Shown piece by piece: positions 7,207 to 15,366 of a DNA stretch of 32,742 nt. The number at the start of each line of letters is the position of its first letter. The first letter of the stretch is position 1. The notes beneath the pieces are model-generated. The model saw nothing but the letters and a program-made list of their open reading frames with translations. It was not told the DNA's origin and did no database searches. This DNA is from an uncultured Pelagibacteraceae bacterium (lineage in GTDB: Bacteria; Pseudomonadota; Alphaproteobacteria; Pelagibacterales; Pelagibacteraceae): contig CACJUF010000016.1 of the NCBI GenBank assembly GCA_902596515.1, positions 1-32,742 of the forward strand. The letters are read 5' to 3'. The translations under genes were made by a program, and so were the position numbers.

Positions 7207-9300
7207 GTGAAAAAAAAAATTTTTTCTTATCAACAAATCTTTCTTTTTGTTACTTCTTTATCTTTTTGTTTCTATTTATTGGGTTATGTCAATTTTAATT
7301 TTTCAAATCAATCATGGTTAATAAATGGCGATTTAGCTCAATATCAATTAGGATGGAAATTTTATCGTGAAGACATATGGAGATTTCCTCTAGGACTCAA
7401 CCCCAATTATGGAATCACAAATAGTAGCTCAATAATATATTCAGACTCAATTCCTTTATTCGCAATTTTTTTTAAGATATTTAGAAGTTTTTTATTCGAA
7501 GATTTTCAATATTTTTCATTTTGGATATTTATATGTATATATCTTCAAGCCCTATTTAGTTTCAAAATAATTCTTTATTATACAAAAAATATAGCTTACT
7601 CATTAGTTTCCTCATTATTTTTTATTTTTTCTACAACTTTAATTTACAGATCGGGCATTCACCTAAGTTTAACTGCTCACTGGTTAATCCTTGGTTACTT
7701 TTATGTACAAATTTCAACAGTTAATAATAAAGATCTTAAGAAACATTTGATAATTTATTTATCCTTATTAATTCATTTTTATTTTAGTTTAATTCTTATT
7801 GGTATCTTTTTTATGGAAAAAATTATTAAATTTAAAAAACTTTGCATTAAAGATCTAATTAGCTCATTTGTTATTATAATATTTTCATTAATTTTAATGT
7901 ATACGGTAGGTTATTTTACAATTGGGATAGATGATGGACTAGGCTTTGGTTATGGAATTTACAATTTTAATTTGAATTCTTTTTTTAATCCTCTGGGTGA
8001 AAATTATAATGAGAGTTTTAATTGGTCATTTTTTTTACCTACTTTAAATTTCCAGAATAAAGAAATCGAAGGTTTCAGTTATGTTGGTATATCGGGGATT
8101 TTATTTTTAATATTATATTTTAAATATTTATTTAATGGGAAATCAAAAATTATTTTTTCAAAAGAAACTAATATTTTAATTTTTTTTGTTTTTTTAATGA
8201 TTGCTACATCAAATAATGTAAATATCGGTAATCAAGATTTAATTACATTGGAATTGAACAAATATCTTTATGGTATTTTTAGTTCTATAAGGGCCAGTGG
8301 TAGATTAATATGGCCAATTTATTACTTGATTTTTATAATAGGTATAGTGAGTATTTTTCAATACTCTTTAAATAAAAAAAAACCTTTATTGATAATTAGT
8401 ATTTTAGCAATTTTTCAATTAGTTGATTTAGCTCCCGGGATTTCAAATTATTATTTTGGAAAACAATATGAAAATCAAAATGAAGAAAGTATTGATATAA
8501 CAAAACGAACTAAAGGTTTATCTAAACAATTCAATACTATTAGACTTTTTAAACCAGACAATAATTCTAGTATATTTTTTTTATTAAATGAACATATTTT
8601 AAACGAGAAATATGAAAAAACAGATGTTTCTTATTTGGCAAGAGTTGATAGACAAGAAATTGTTAATAAAGAATATAAGATAATAGAACAATTAAACAAC
8701 AAATCTTTAGATTTATTTAATAAAACTTTATTTGTTTCTGATAATTACAATTTTGTTAGAAATGTCTATTATCTTTTCAAAAATAAATTGAACTATTATA
8801 AGATTGATAAACTCTGGCTAGTATCTAATAATAAAATTTCTGATTTAGAGAATCTTGATCATATTAATAAATTTGAATTTAGTAATATTCAAAATACAAG
8901 GAATAAAAATTTAGAATTAAAAAATTTTTTAGGGTTTGGATGGGAAAAGGATAAAAAAAATCAAATCATAATGAATGGTTTAAAATCAACATTATTACTA
9001 AATTTTGATAGAAAAAATTGTGAAGAAAATAAAAAACTAGTATTAAAATTTCAAAAATATTTTGATCAGGTCAGAGATCCTATTATTTTAAAAGTACTAT
9101 TAAACGATATTTTATATGAGAACATTAGCTTTAGAGATAATTTAGATTATGAAATTGATATATCTAAAGTGTGTAAAAATAATAATCTTTTTAAAATTGA
9201 TCTGATAGCAGATAATCCAAAATCTTTATTTGATTTAAGAACTGGTTTAAATAGGAAAAAAAGATCAATTATATTGAATGAAATCGAAATAGCTAAATAA
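7207..9300 (+). CDS. DUF6311 family polytopic membrane protein
   Basis: This 697-residue protein starts at GTG. The N-terminal ~400 residues carry about nine or ten membrane helices; the C-terminal ~280 residues are largely soluble. The first periplasmic loop reads NGDLAQYQLGWKFYRED, then FPLGLNPNYG, and then SIIYSDSIPL, which matches the hallmark of DUF6311 membrane proteins (G-D-x-A-Q-x-x-L-G-W then G-L-N-P-N-Y-G then S-D-S-I-P-L). DUF6311 proteins resemble GT-C-type transferases that use polyprenyl-phosphate sugars, with an acidic residue in the first loop; I infer rather than see that activity. The gene sits between a methyltransferase and a polyprenyl-phosphate-type GT2, consistent with a sugar-transfer cassette. 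It converges with the GT2 gene, with 5 bases between stops. Confidence 0.8.
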   Translation: MKKKIFSYQQIFLFVTSLSFCFYLLGYVNFNFSNQSWLINGDLAQYQLGWKFYREDIWRFPLGLNPNYGITNSSSIIYSDSIPLFAIFFKIFRSFLFEDFQYFSFWIFICIYLQALFSFKIILYYTKNIAYSLVSSLFFIFSTTLIYRSGIHLSLTAHWLILGYFYVQISTVNNKDLKKHLIIYLSLLIHFYFSLILIGIFFMEKIIKFKKLCIKDLISSFVIIIFSLILMYTVGYFTIGIDDGLGFGYGIYNFNLNSFFNPLGENYNESFNWSFFLPTLNFQNKEIEGFSYVGISGILFLILYFKYLFNGKSKIIFSKETNILIFFVFLMIATSNNVNIGNQDLITLELNKYLYGIFSSIRASGRLIWPIYYLIFIIGIVSIFQYSLNKKKPLLIISILAIFQLVDLAPGISNYYFGKQYENQNEESIDITKRTKGLSKQFNTIRLFKPDNNSSIFFLLNEHILNEKYEKTDVSYLARVDRQEIVNKEYKIIEQLNNKSLDLFNKTLFVSDNYNFVRNVYYLFKNKLNYYKIDKLWLVSNNKISDLENLDHINKFEFSNIQNTRNKNLELKNFLGFGWEKDKKNQIIMNGLKSTLLLNFDRKNCEENKKLVLKFQKYFDQVRDPIILKVLLNDILYENISFRDNLDYEIDISKVCKNNNLFKIDLIADNPKSLFDLRTGLNRKKRSIILNEIEIAK

Positions 9301-9305
9301 TAAAA

Positions 9306-10037
9306 TTAAAGATTATATTTCTTTTTTAGAGTTAATAAATTTTTCAACATTATAATTGAATCTAAAATCAAATTGATTTTACTTCCATGTTTATGTTTCC
9401 ATTTTACAGGTATTTCTTTTACTAAAATTTTTGATTTTTGAAGTAGAATTAAAATTTCCACATCATGTATATAACCATTTTCGGTTAATCTTTTAAAAAT
9501 TTTTTTTGCAATATTTTTTTCATATAATTTGAAACCACATTGAGTGTCTTTTATATTTAGTAAATTTGAATTTAAAATTTTTCTTAAGATAATATTAAAT
9601 ATAAAACCAATAAACTTACGATCCTTTTTAGCTTTCACTTTAGACTCTGCAAGTAATCTACTTCCAAAATAAACCTTGAGTTTTTGAGAGATAAGTTTCT
9701 TTTTCAGCCAAATTTTTATTTGTTCTAACTCTACTGATAAATCAATATCTACAGTAATTATCCAATCATGTTTAGCTTTAGTAACACCTTTTTTAAGGGC
9801 AAAACCTTTACCTTTATTATCTTTATAACTTACTAATTTTAAATCTATTCTTTTTTTATTTTCATTAATGAAATTTTTAATTAATAAATAAGAATTATCA
9901 TTACTACCGTCATCGACAAAAATAAATTCTAACTTATTCTTATTTAAAAATTTAAATTTGTTTATTTTTATAAATAGATTATTTAATCTTTTTTCCTCAT
10001 TATATAGAGGCAAAATTACAGATAAGGTTTTTATCAT
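9306..10037 (-). CDS. Glycosyltransferase family 2, dolichyl/polyprenyl-phosphate sugar synthase-like
   Basis: A 243-residue GT-A enzyme. It begins TLSVILPLYNEEKRL; FVDDGSNDNS is the nucleotide-binding strand, KGKGFALKKGV is the DPM1/ALG5-like lysine-glycine motif, and VDIDLS is the metal-binding D-x-D. The later segment CGFKLYEKNIAKKIFKRL and GYIHDVEIL matches the 'dolichyl-phosphate beta-glucosyltransferase' group, which loads a sugar onto a polyprenyl phosphate at the cytoplasmic face. No membrane helices are present. Such lipid-linked sugars are donors for membrane GT-C enzymes, and the adjacent DUF6311 protein is a candidate partner (inference). It lies 54 bases downstream of the tRNA-fMet gene on the same strand, so it may be read from the same transcript. 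Confidence 0.87.
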   Translation of the reverse strand: MIKTLSVILPLYNEEKRLNNLFIKINKFKFLNKNKLEFIFVDDGSNDNSYLLIKNFINENKKRIDLKLVSYKDNKGKGFALKKGVTKAKHDWIITVDIDLSVELEQIKIWLKKKLISQKLKVYFGSRLLAESKVKAKKDRKFIGFIFNIILRKILNSNLLNIKDTQCGFKLYEKNIAKKIFKRLTENGYIHDVEILILLQKSKILVKEIPVKWKHKHGSKINLILDSIIMLKNLLTLKKKYNL

Positions 10038-10040
10038 TAA

Positions 10041-10060
10041 TATACTTATAAAAAAGTATA
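10041..10060 (-). other. AT-rich hairpin between tRNA-fMet and the glycosyltransferase gene
   Basis: TATACTT (10041-10047) and AAGTATA (10054-10060) form a seven-pair stem with a six-base loop, just upstream of the glycosyltransferase ATG at 10037 on the minus strand. It could act as a processing or weak termination signal after the tRNA. There is no GC core and no T-tract after it, so it is not a convincing terminator. Confidence 0.3.
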
Positions 10061-10091
10061 CACAAAAATTAAAGATGAATTGTGATAAAAT

Positions 10092-10168
<77 letters not shown>

Positions 10169-10174
10169 ATATAC

Positions 10175-10369
10175 TTAAATTCTATTTCTAAGCTTGTTGA
10201 GTTTTTTTACTCTTTTAATGTTTTCTTGTAAAATTCTCTTTTTTTTTTCTGAGGGTTTTTCGTATGTATTTTTTAATTTTATAATTTTAAAAAAACCATC
10301 TCTCTGAAGTTTTCTTTTCAAAACTCTCAGTGCTTGCTCTACATTATTATCTTTTACTTCTATTTTAAT
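10175..10369 (-). CDS. rpsU: 30S ribosomal protein bS21, likely AUU start
   Basis: The product carries the alphaproteobacterial S21 core: VKDNNVEQALRVLKRKLQRDG, then YEKPSEKKKR and a basic C-terminus. S21 sits on the 30S platform near the anti-Shine-Dalgarno end of 16S rRNA and helps initiation. The start is placed at ATT (10369-10367), giving 64 residues, because this aligns with the MQVLVRDNNV-type start of alphaproteobacterial homologues and lies five bases after a GGAGG at 10379-10375. The only standard upstream start, TTG at 10381, overlaps that GGAGG and has no binding site of its own. No ATG or GTG lies between. It is 69 bases after trcR and directly upstream of tRNA-fMet. The gene identity is certain; the start is an inference. 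Confidence 0.9.
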   Translation of the reverse strand: MKIEVKDNNVEQALRVLKRKLQRDGFFKIIKLKNTYEKPSEKKKRILQENIKRVKKLNKLRNRI

Positions 10370-10373
10370 AACT

Positions 10374-10379
10374 ACCTCC
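10374..10379 (-). promoter_or_regulatory. Strong Shine-Dalgarno of rpsU
   Basis: GGAGGT on the minus strand is a six-base match to the anti-Shine-Dalgarno. Most genes in this window have no recognisable binding site; only pal has a comparable one. The sequence lies inside the frame if TTG is taken as start, which argues that translation starts at the ATT downstream. Confidence 0.7.
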
Positions 10380-10438
10380 AAAAAGACGGTTAGTTAACAT
10401 TTTTAAAATTTTATGTCTATAAGTTTTATTTGATAACA

Positions 10439-11008
10439 TTATTGATTCTTTAAAGCCTTTTCTTTCTCTTTTTTTTCTCTTTTTATTCGTCTTTGAGCTT
10501 TTTCATCTGCCTCAATTAAATCTTTTTGCGAAAAAAGACCTAAAGCTACAGGATCCTTAGAATTCAAGTTATTAAAATTCCAATAACTTTTATTTCTAAT
10601 TGATGTAACAGAATTTTTTGTCATACCTATCAATTTTGCTATTTGTGAATCTTTTAATTGTGAATAATGTTTAATTAACCATAAAGCAGAGTCTGGTTTA
10701 TCTTGTCTTTTAGATAGAGGAATGTATTTTTTGTTTTTTTTTTCGGAAAAAGATATTTCGACATCAGTATTTTGGATTTGTAAAGGTCGGTTCTCATCTT
10801 CTGCAGATAAATTTATTTCATCTCTTGTGAGCTGACCAGCAATTATTGGATTATATCCCTTAATGCCTTTAGCAACCTCTCCATCAGCTATGCCCTGAAC
10901 TTCAACAACATGAAGTTTACAAAATTCAGCAATTTGTTTGAATGTTAAAGTGGTGTTTTCTACAAGCCAAACAGCTGTTGCCATTGGCATTAATGGTGCG
11001 TTAGACAT
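10439..11008 (-). CDS. trcR: DUF1013 protein, TrcR-like cell-cycle regulator
   Basis: The 189-residue protein begins MSNAPLMPMATAVWLVENTTLTFKQ and continues IAEFCKLHVVEVQGIADGEVAKGIKGYNPI, the strongly conserved N-terminus of the alphaproteobacterial DUF1013 family, members of which are annotated as cell-cycle transcriptional regulator TrcR. A second helix-turn-helix-like region (WLIKHYSQLKDSQIAKLIGMTKNSVTSIRNKSYW, about residues 109-142) fits nucleic-acid binding. The C-terminus is charged and coiled. In Caulobacter the family has been linked to transcription with RNA polymerase; that role is transferred by homology only. It lies 3 bases after rpmE, in a run with rpsU. Confidence 0.87.
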   Translation of the reverse strand: MSNAPLMPMATAVWLVENTTLTFKQIAEFCKLHVVEVQGIADGEVAKGIKGYNPIIAGQLTRDEINLSAEDENRPLQIQNTDVEISFSEKKNKKYIPLSKRQDKPDSALWLIKHYSQLKDSQIAKLIGMTKNSVTSIRNKSYWNFNNLNSKDPVALGLFSQKDLIEADEKAQRRIKREKKEKEKALKNQ

Positions 11009-11011
11009 TAA

Positions 11012-11236
11012 TTACTTTTCACTTTTAAAGTTTTGAAATTTCTTATTGAATTTGCTTATTCTTCCTTTATCCATTAATTTTTGTTTTCCACCAGTCCATG
11101 CAGAATGAGACTTTGGATCAATCTCTAATTTTAGTAAGTCACCTTCTTTTCCCCAAGTTGATTTAGTTTCAAACTGTGTCCCATCGGTCATCTCGACTTT
11201 TATGGAGTGATAATTTGGATGAATTTTTTTTTTCAT
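11012..11236 (-). CDS. rpmE: 50S ribosomal protein bL31
   Basis: The 74-residue product starts [20 protein letters not shown] and includes [19 protein letters not shown], then AWTGGKQK and RISKFNKKF, which is the L31 family found in Alphaproteobacteria. The four cysteines of the zinc-binding L31 type are absent, as is usual for this lineage. L31 bridges the ribosomal subunits through 5S/central protuberance contacts. It is 35 bases downstream of the inositol-phosphatase gene and 3 bases upstream of trcR on the same strand. Confidence 0.95.
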   Translation of the reverse strand: MKKKIHPNYHSIKVEMTDGTQFETKSTWGKEGDLLKLEIDPKSHSAWTGGKQKLMDKGRISKFNKKFQNFKSEK

Positions 11237-11271
11237 TTGGAGACTTATAACAAAAGTTTTTTCTAAAACAA

Positions 11272-12015
11272 TTAAAAGTTACTTATTTTTTTAATGAATT
11301 TATCATTAATATTAGGACTTGATGCTATCACATTTAAATTTTTATGGTTATTAAGGTCAATATCATTAATCACACCACCCGCTTCTTGCAGAATAATTAA
11401 TCCTGCTGCTATATCCCAAAGATTAAGGTTGTTTTGACAATATCCATCATATCTTCCAGAAGCAACATAAGCCAAATCTAAGGCAGCGCAACCAGACTTC
11501 CTTGTAGAAATTTCATTTATAGAGTTATATTTTTTTCCGCCTGTAGCGAACAAACACTCTGATAATTCATTTTTTTTAGAAACTCTAATTCTTTCATTGT
11601 TAAAAAAAGCACCATTATTTTTTTCCGCATAAAACATTTCATTTTTTATAGGATCAAAAATTAAACCAGATTTAACTTCATCATTTGATAGCAAACCAAT
11701 TGAAATAGCAAAATGAGGTATACCGTGTAAAAAATTAATTGTCCCATCAATTGGATCAATAATCCAAGTATTTTCTGTATCTTTATTTTTTTTATAGCCA
11801 ACCTCCTCACTCAAAATTGAAAAATTTGGTTTGGCTTTTTTTAATTCATCTATGATTACTTTTTCAGCTCTCAAATCTGAGTTAGTAACAAAATCTAAAG
11901 GTCCTTTCTTTTTTACTTGTAGTTTTTCAATTTCACCAAAATCTCTAATTAATATTTTTGATGCTTTTTCTGATGCTTTAATCATTATATTCAAATTGGC
12001 AGAAATTGAGTTCAT
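11272..12015 (-). CDS. suhB: Inositol monophosphatase family protein (SuhB-like)
   Basis: This 247-residue protein carries the metal-binding signatures of the lithium-sensitive phosphatase family: LSEEVG (Glu70/71), [15 protein letters not shown] (Asp87, Asp90) and [16 protein letters not shown] in the C-terminal half. Members hydrolyse inositol or other sugar phosphates; SuhB also binds RNA polymerase antitermination complexes in E. coli. Inositol metabolism is not otherwise seen here, so the substrate is open. The length matches the family (about 250-270). It starts 2 bases after the EF-P stop and is likely co-transcribed with it and with the downstream translation genes. Confidence 0.92.
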   Translation of the reverse strand: MNSISANLNIMIKASEKASKILIRDFGEIEKLQVKKKGPLDFVTNSDLRAEKVIIDELKKAKPNFSILSEEVGYKKNKDTENTWIIDPIDGTINFLHGIPHFAISIGLLSNDEVKSGLIFDPIKNEMFYAEKNNGAFFNNERIRVSKKNELSECLFATGGKKYNSINEISTRKSGCAALDLAYVASGRYDGYCQNNLNLWDIAAGLIILQEAGGVINDIDLNNHKNLNVIASSPNINDKFIKKISNF

Positions 12016-12017
12016 AG

Positions 12018-12578
12018 TTAATTTTTCTTAATATATTCTAGATTTCTTGTATCTATAATTACTTCATCTCCAGCTTCAATAAAAGGCGGCACTTGAATGT
12101 TCAAACCATTATTTAGTTTTGCTGGCTTATAAGACGAGGATACGGTTTGTCCTTTTAAAGCAACATCAGTAGTTTCTATTTTACACACAACTTGTTTTGG
12201 TAAATCTACTGAAATAGGTAGTTCATTGTATAAACTGACTGAAACTTCCAAATTTTCTGTTAATAATTTTCCCTTTTCACCAATTAAACTTTTTTTTATT
12301 TCAATTTGTTCAAAAGATTTTGGTTCCATAAAAAAATAATTATTTTCATCTTCATATAAATAGTTGTAATTCATTTCCTCTAGTGATGCTTTTTCAACAG
12401 TTTCACTTGATCTAAATCTTTCATTTAATTTAGTATTTTTATTTAAACTTTTCATTTCAACTTGTGCAAATGCACCCCCTTTACCAGGTTTGACATGTTG
12501 AGTTTTTAGTACTTGCCATAAATCATTTTTATGTTCTAGCAGCATACCCACTCTAATTTCTCCAGCATTTATTTTCAT
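12018..12578 (-). CDS. efp: Translation elongation factor P
   Basis: EF-P rescues ribosomes stalled at consecutive prolines. The 186-residue product has the N-terminal KOW-like domain (MKINAGEIRVGMLLEH), with the loop HVKPGKGGAF and the modifiable lysine at about position 33, followed by two OB domains ending VPPFIEAGDEVIIDTRNLEYI, the family signature. Lysine rather than arginine points to the lysine-modified (EpmA-type) or unmodified class; no modification gene lies in the window. Its ATG overlaps the ThiE stop by four bases (ATGA), showing coupling within the gene train. Confidence 0.97.
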   Translation of the reverse strand: MKINAGEIRVGMLLEHKNDLWQVLKTQHVKPGKGGAFAQVEMKSLNKNTKLNERFRSSETVEKASLEEMNYNYLYEDENNYFFMEPKSFEQIEIKKSLIGEKGKLLTENLEVSVSLYNELPISVDLPKQVVCKIETTDVALKGQTVSSSYKPAKLNNGLNIQVPPFIEAGDEVIIDTRNLEYIKKN

Positions 12579-13189
12579 TTTAAAATCTTAATTGCCTCTA
12601 TTGGTTTCAATTTATTGTTATTCCAAATGTAGCCTGAAATAGCTAAAAAGTTTGCTTTATTCAATAAAAGATTTTTATAATTACTTGAATTGATGCCACC
12701 AATAGCAACCACAGGAGTTTTTGTGATTTTTTTGACTTTTCTTAGCAAATTAATTGAGGCTCTATATTTTATTTTTTTAGTTTTTGAATTATTAAAAGCT
12801 CCAAGGGCTATATAGTCAGCTTTATTTTTTACTGCAATTTTTGATAATTTTACAGAGTTATGACAGGTAACACCAATTATCTTTTTGCCAATTAATTTTC
12901 TCGCTTTAGTAATATTCATATCTTTTTGACCCAAATGACAACCATCAGCGTTTAATTTCTTAGCAATAAAAACGTCATCATTAATTAGAAATTTAACATT
13001 AAATTTTTTGCAAATTTTCATAATTTTTCTACCGATGATCAATTTTTTTTTAAGAGTATCTTTTTTAAGCCTCAACTGAAAAAAACTCACTTTTTTTTGT
13101 TGAAGGACCTTAGTTAAATCTTGATAGAATGACTTATTAATCTTTGTTGGTGAAATGAGATAAATGAATTTTTTTATATTAATTCTCAA
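12575..13189 (-). CDS. thiE: Thiamine-phosphate synthase-like protein
   Basis: A 204-residue TIM barrel that joins HMP pyrophosphate to the thiazole phosphate in thiamine synthesis. Visible active-site elements are QLRLK (about 38-42), FLINDDV with Asn70/Asp71, HLGQKDM with Asp90, IGVTCHN, a degenerate phosphate loop GAFNNSKTKK, and VVAIGGI. The C-terminal ISGYI replaces the usual V-S-A-I, and the SKTKK loop is a weaker match than PTxTK, so it is a divergent member. It overlaps the aldolase gene by 11 bases and efp by 4. The fba-thiE order is known in Alphaproteobacteria. A ThiD gene is at the window end, consistent with partial thiamine salvage. Confidence 0.82.
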   Translation of the reverse strand: MRINIKKFIYLISPTKINKSFYQDLTKVLQQKKVSFFQLRLKKDTLKKKLIIGRKIMKICKKFNVKFLINDDVFIAKKLNADGCHLGQKDMNITKARKLIGKKIIGVTCHNSVKLSKIAVKNKADYIALGAFNNSKTKKIKYRASINLLRKVKKITKTPVVAIGGINSSNYKNLLLNKANFLAISGYIWNNNKLKPIEAIKILK

Positions 13190-14186
13190 GTTCTTTAGAC
13201 CATTTACCCTGAGCAGCTAATGTATTCATTTTTGCTCTCTGGTTAAAAATTTTTTGGGTACCTTCAATATTTTTTGTGTCTTGGGACCAAAATTTTAATG
13301 CACTCTGTTGAAGAGCTCGTCCATAAGAATAACTCATTATAAAGCTGGTATCATTGTATTTATTTATCAAATTTAAATTTTCTGTTGCTTCTATTTCTGA
13401 TTGACCACCAGATAAAAATGCTATTCCTGGCACCTCTGAAGGGACAGAGTCTTTTAAACATTTAAGAGTTAATTTTGCAACCTCTTCGTTTGATATTTTG
13501 TCTTTACATTTATTACCAGCTAAAATCATATTTGGCTTTAATATAATTCCTTTCAAATCAACTTTATGTAAGATTAATTCTTCAAAACATTTTTTTATTA
13601 CTTCAGAAGTCTTTTCATAACATTTTTTTGCTGAATGCTCACCATCCATTAAGACCTCAGGTTCAACAATTGGAACCATATGACATTCTTGAACTAATGC
13701 AGAGTATCTAGCTAATGCATGTGCATTAGATTGAATTGAGAGTTTACTTGGATGCTCTTTTGATATGCTATAAACACCTCTCCATTTCGTAAACTTGGCA
13801 CCTAATTTATAATATTCTTTTAATCTTTCTCTTAATCCATCCAAACCCTCGGTAATTTTTTCATTTGGTGAACCGGCCAAAACTTTTGCTCCAGTATCAA
13901 CTTTAATACCCGGGGCACTGCCCATAGCAGAAATTAATTCTGGGATTTTATTTTTTTTTGAGGTTATTTGTTTTATTGTTTCATCATATAAAATTACTCC
14001 TCCAATATATTCAGTCATACCAGACGCACTAAACAATGTTTCTCTAAATAATAAACGGTTTTCAGCTGTTGATTGAACTTTAACTGATTCTAATCTTTTA
14101 GTCATAGTTGCAGTGCTTTCGTCAGCTGCAAGGATACCTTTTCCGTTATTGAGTATTTTTAGTGCTATGTTATTTAATTCAGACAT
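13179..14186 (-). CDS. fba: Class I fructose-bisphosphate aldolase
   Basis: This 335-residue enzyme interconverts fructose-1,6-bisphosphate with DHAP and glyceraldehyde-3-phosphate. The class I eukaryote-like features are GKGILAADESTATMTKRL (about 15-32), RGVYSI, VPIVEPEVLMDGEH and GIILKPNMILAG with the Schiff-base lysine at about 217, then FLSGGQSE. No metal-binding histidines of class II are present. The N-terminal start is typical. It lies 1 base after pgk and overlaps the thiE start by 11 bases. In a gene train with tkt, gap and pgk it probably serves the gluconeogenic direction in this lineage, which is reported to lack a canonical phosphofructokinase (knowledge, not visible here). Confidence 0.96.
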   Translation of the reverse strand: MSELNNIALKILNNGKGILAADESTATMTKRLESVKVQSTAENRLLFRETLFSASGMTEYIGGVILYDETIKQITSKKNKIPELISAMGSAPGIKVDTGAKVLAGSPNEKITEGLDGLRERLKEYYKLGAKFTKWRGVYSISKEHPSKLSIQSNAHALARYSALVQECHMVPIVEPEVLMDGEHSAKKCYEKTSEVIKKCFEELILHKVDLKGIILKPNMILAGNKCKDKISNEEVAKLTLKCLKDSVPSEVPGIAFLSGGQSEIEATENLNLINKYNDTSFIMSYSYGRALQQSALKFWSQDTKNIEGTQKIFNQRAKMNTLAAQGKWSKELEN

Positions 14187-14187
14187 A

Positions 14188-15366
14188 TTAATTTAAGGCT
14201 TTTATACCAGGTAACTCTTTTCCTTCAAGATATTCTAAAAATGCTCCACCGGCAGTTGAAACAAAGTTAAAATTTTCTATTAATCTAATTTTATTGATAA
14301 GAGCTATCGTATCTCCACCTCCAACAACTGAGTAGATTGTGTTATTTTTATTTTTTTTTGTGATAGCTTTTGCAATATCGTAACTGCCATTAGCAAAATT
14401 TGGATTCTCAAAATAACCTGCTGGTCCATTCCAAAGAACTGTTTCACTATTTTCAATAATTCTTTTTATCTTATCCAATGTCTTAGGACCAATATCCAAA
14501 ATGATATCATCATCTTTGATATTATCTAGTTGTTTGATTTGAGGTTCATCATCTAAATTTTTTCCTATCAAAACATCCTCTGGGAAAATTATTTTACAAG
14601 AATGACTTTTTAAAGTTTCAAAAATCTCTTTAATCATTAGATCACAATTTTCTTCTTTAATCGATTTACCTATTTGGTTTCCTTTGTATCTAATAATGTT
14701 ATTAGCCATTCCACCAACGATGATAATATTATCAAATTTAGATATTAAATTTTTTATTATTCCAATTTTTGTTGAGATTTTTGATCCCCCAATAATACAA
14801 GTGATTGGTTTTTTGATTTCTGTTGTAACCTTTTTCAAAGCACTAATCTCTGTTTCCAACTGCAATCCAGCAAAAGAGGGAAGAAATTCGGTAATTTTAC
14901 TAACAGAAGCATGTGCTCTATGAGAGCAAGAAAATGCATCGTTTACATATAAATCAGCAAGTTTAGCTAAATGTTGTGCAAAATTAGTGTCATTTTTTTC
15001 TTCCTCTTTGTAAAATCTAATATTCTCCAAAAAAACTATTTGATCATTTGGGTCTTTAAACAAATCTTCTTTTTTTAGTTTAAAAATATCTTCTTTAACT
15101 AATCTAATTTTCTTATTTATTTTTTTTTCTACATTTTTACAAATTGGTTTAAGTGAAAGATCGTTAATTACCTTACCTTTTGGCCGTCCTACGTGAGAAA
15201 TTATTATGATCTTTGATTGTTCTTTTATTAAAAAATCCAAGATTGGAATAATCTTATTTATCCTTGTTTCGTCGGTAATTAATCCTTTTTTTAATGGAAC
15301 ATTCAAATCCAACCTTAATAAAACTTTTTTTTTATTAAGATTTTTCTGGTCTTTTATACTATTCAT
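14188..15366 (-). CDS. pgk: Phosphoglycerate kinase
   Basis: PGK moves a phosphate between 1,3-bisphosphoglycerate and ADP. The 392-residue length is usual. Features in order are LLRLDLNVPL (about 16-25), IIISHVGRPKG (54-64), ENIRFYKEEE, NDAFSCSHRAHAS and GLQLETEI, and in the second lobe IIGGSKISTKI, VWNGPAGYFE and SVVGGGDTI, followed by STAGGAFLEYLEGK. Both substrate-binding lobes are complete. Its ATG overlaps the gap stop codon by one base (TAATG), and the aldolase starts 1 base after its stop. Confidence 0.98.
   Translation of the reverse strand: MNSIKDQKNLNKKKVLLRLDLNVPLKKGLITDETRINKIIPILDFLIKEQSKIIIISHVGRPKGKVINDLSLKPICKNVEKKINKKIRLVKEDIFKLKKEDLFKDPNDQIVFLENIRFYKEEEKNDTNFAQHLAKLADLYVNDAFSCSHRAHASVSKITEFLPSFAGLQLETEISALKKVTTEIKKPITCIIGGSKISTKIGIIKNLISKFDNIIIVGGMANNIIRYKGNQIGKSIKEENCDLMIKEIFETLKSHSCKIIFPEDVLIGKNLDDEPQIKQLDNIKDDDIILDIGPKTLDKIKRIIENSETVLWNGPAGYFENPNFANGSYDIAKAITKKNKNNTIYSVVGGGDTIALINKIRLIENFNFVSTAGGAFLEYLEGKELPGIKALN

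Noticed and set aside
11012..11236. L31 lacking zinc-binding cysteines as unusual
   Set aside because: Cysteine-free L31 is the normal form in Alphaproteobacteria.
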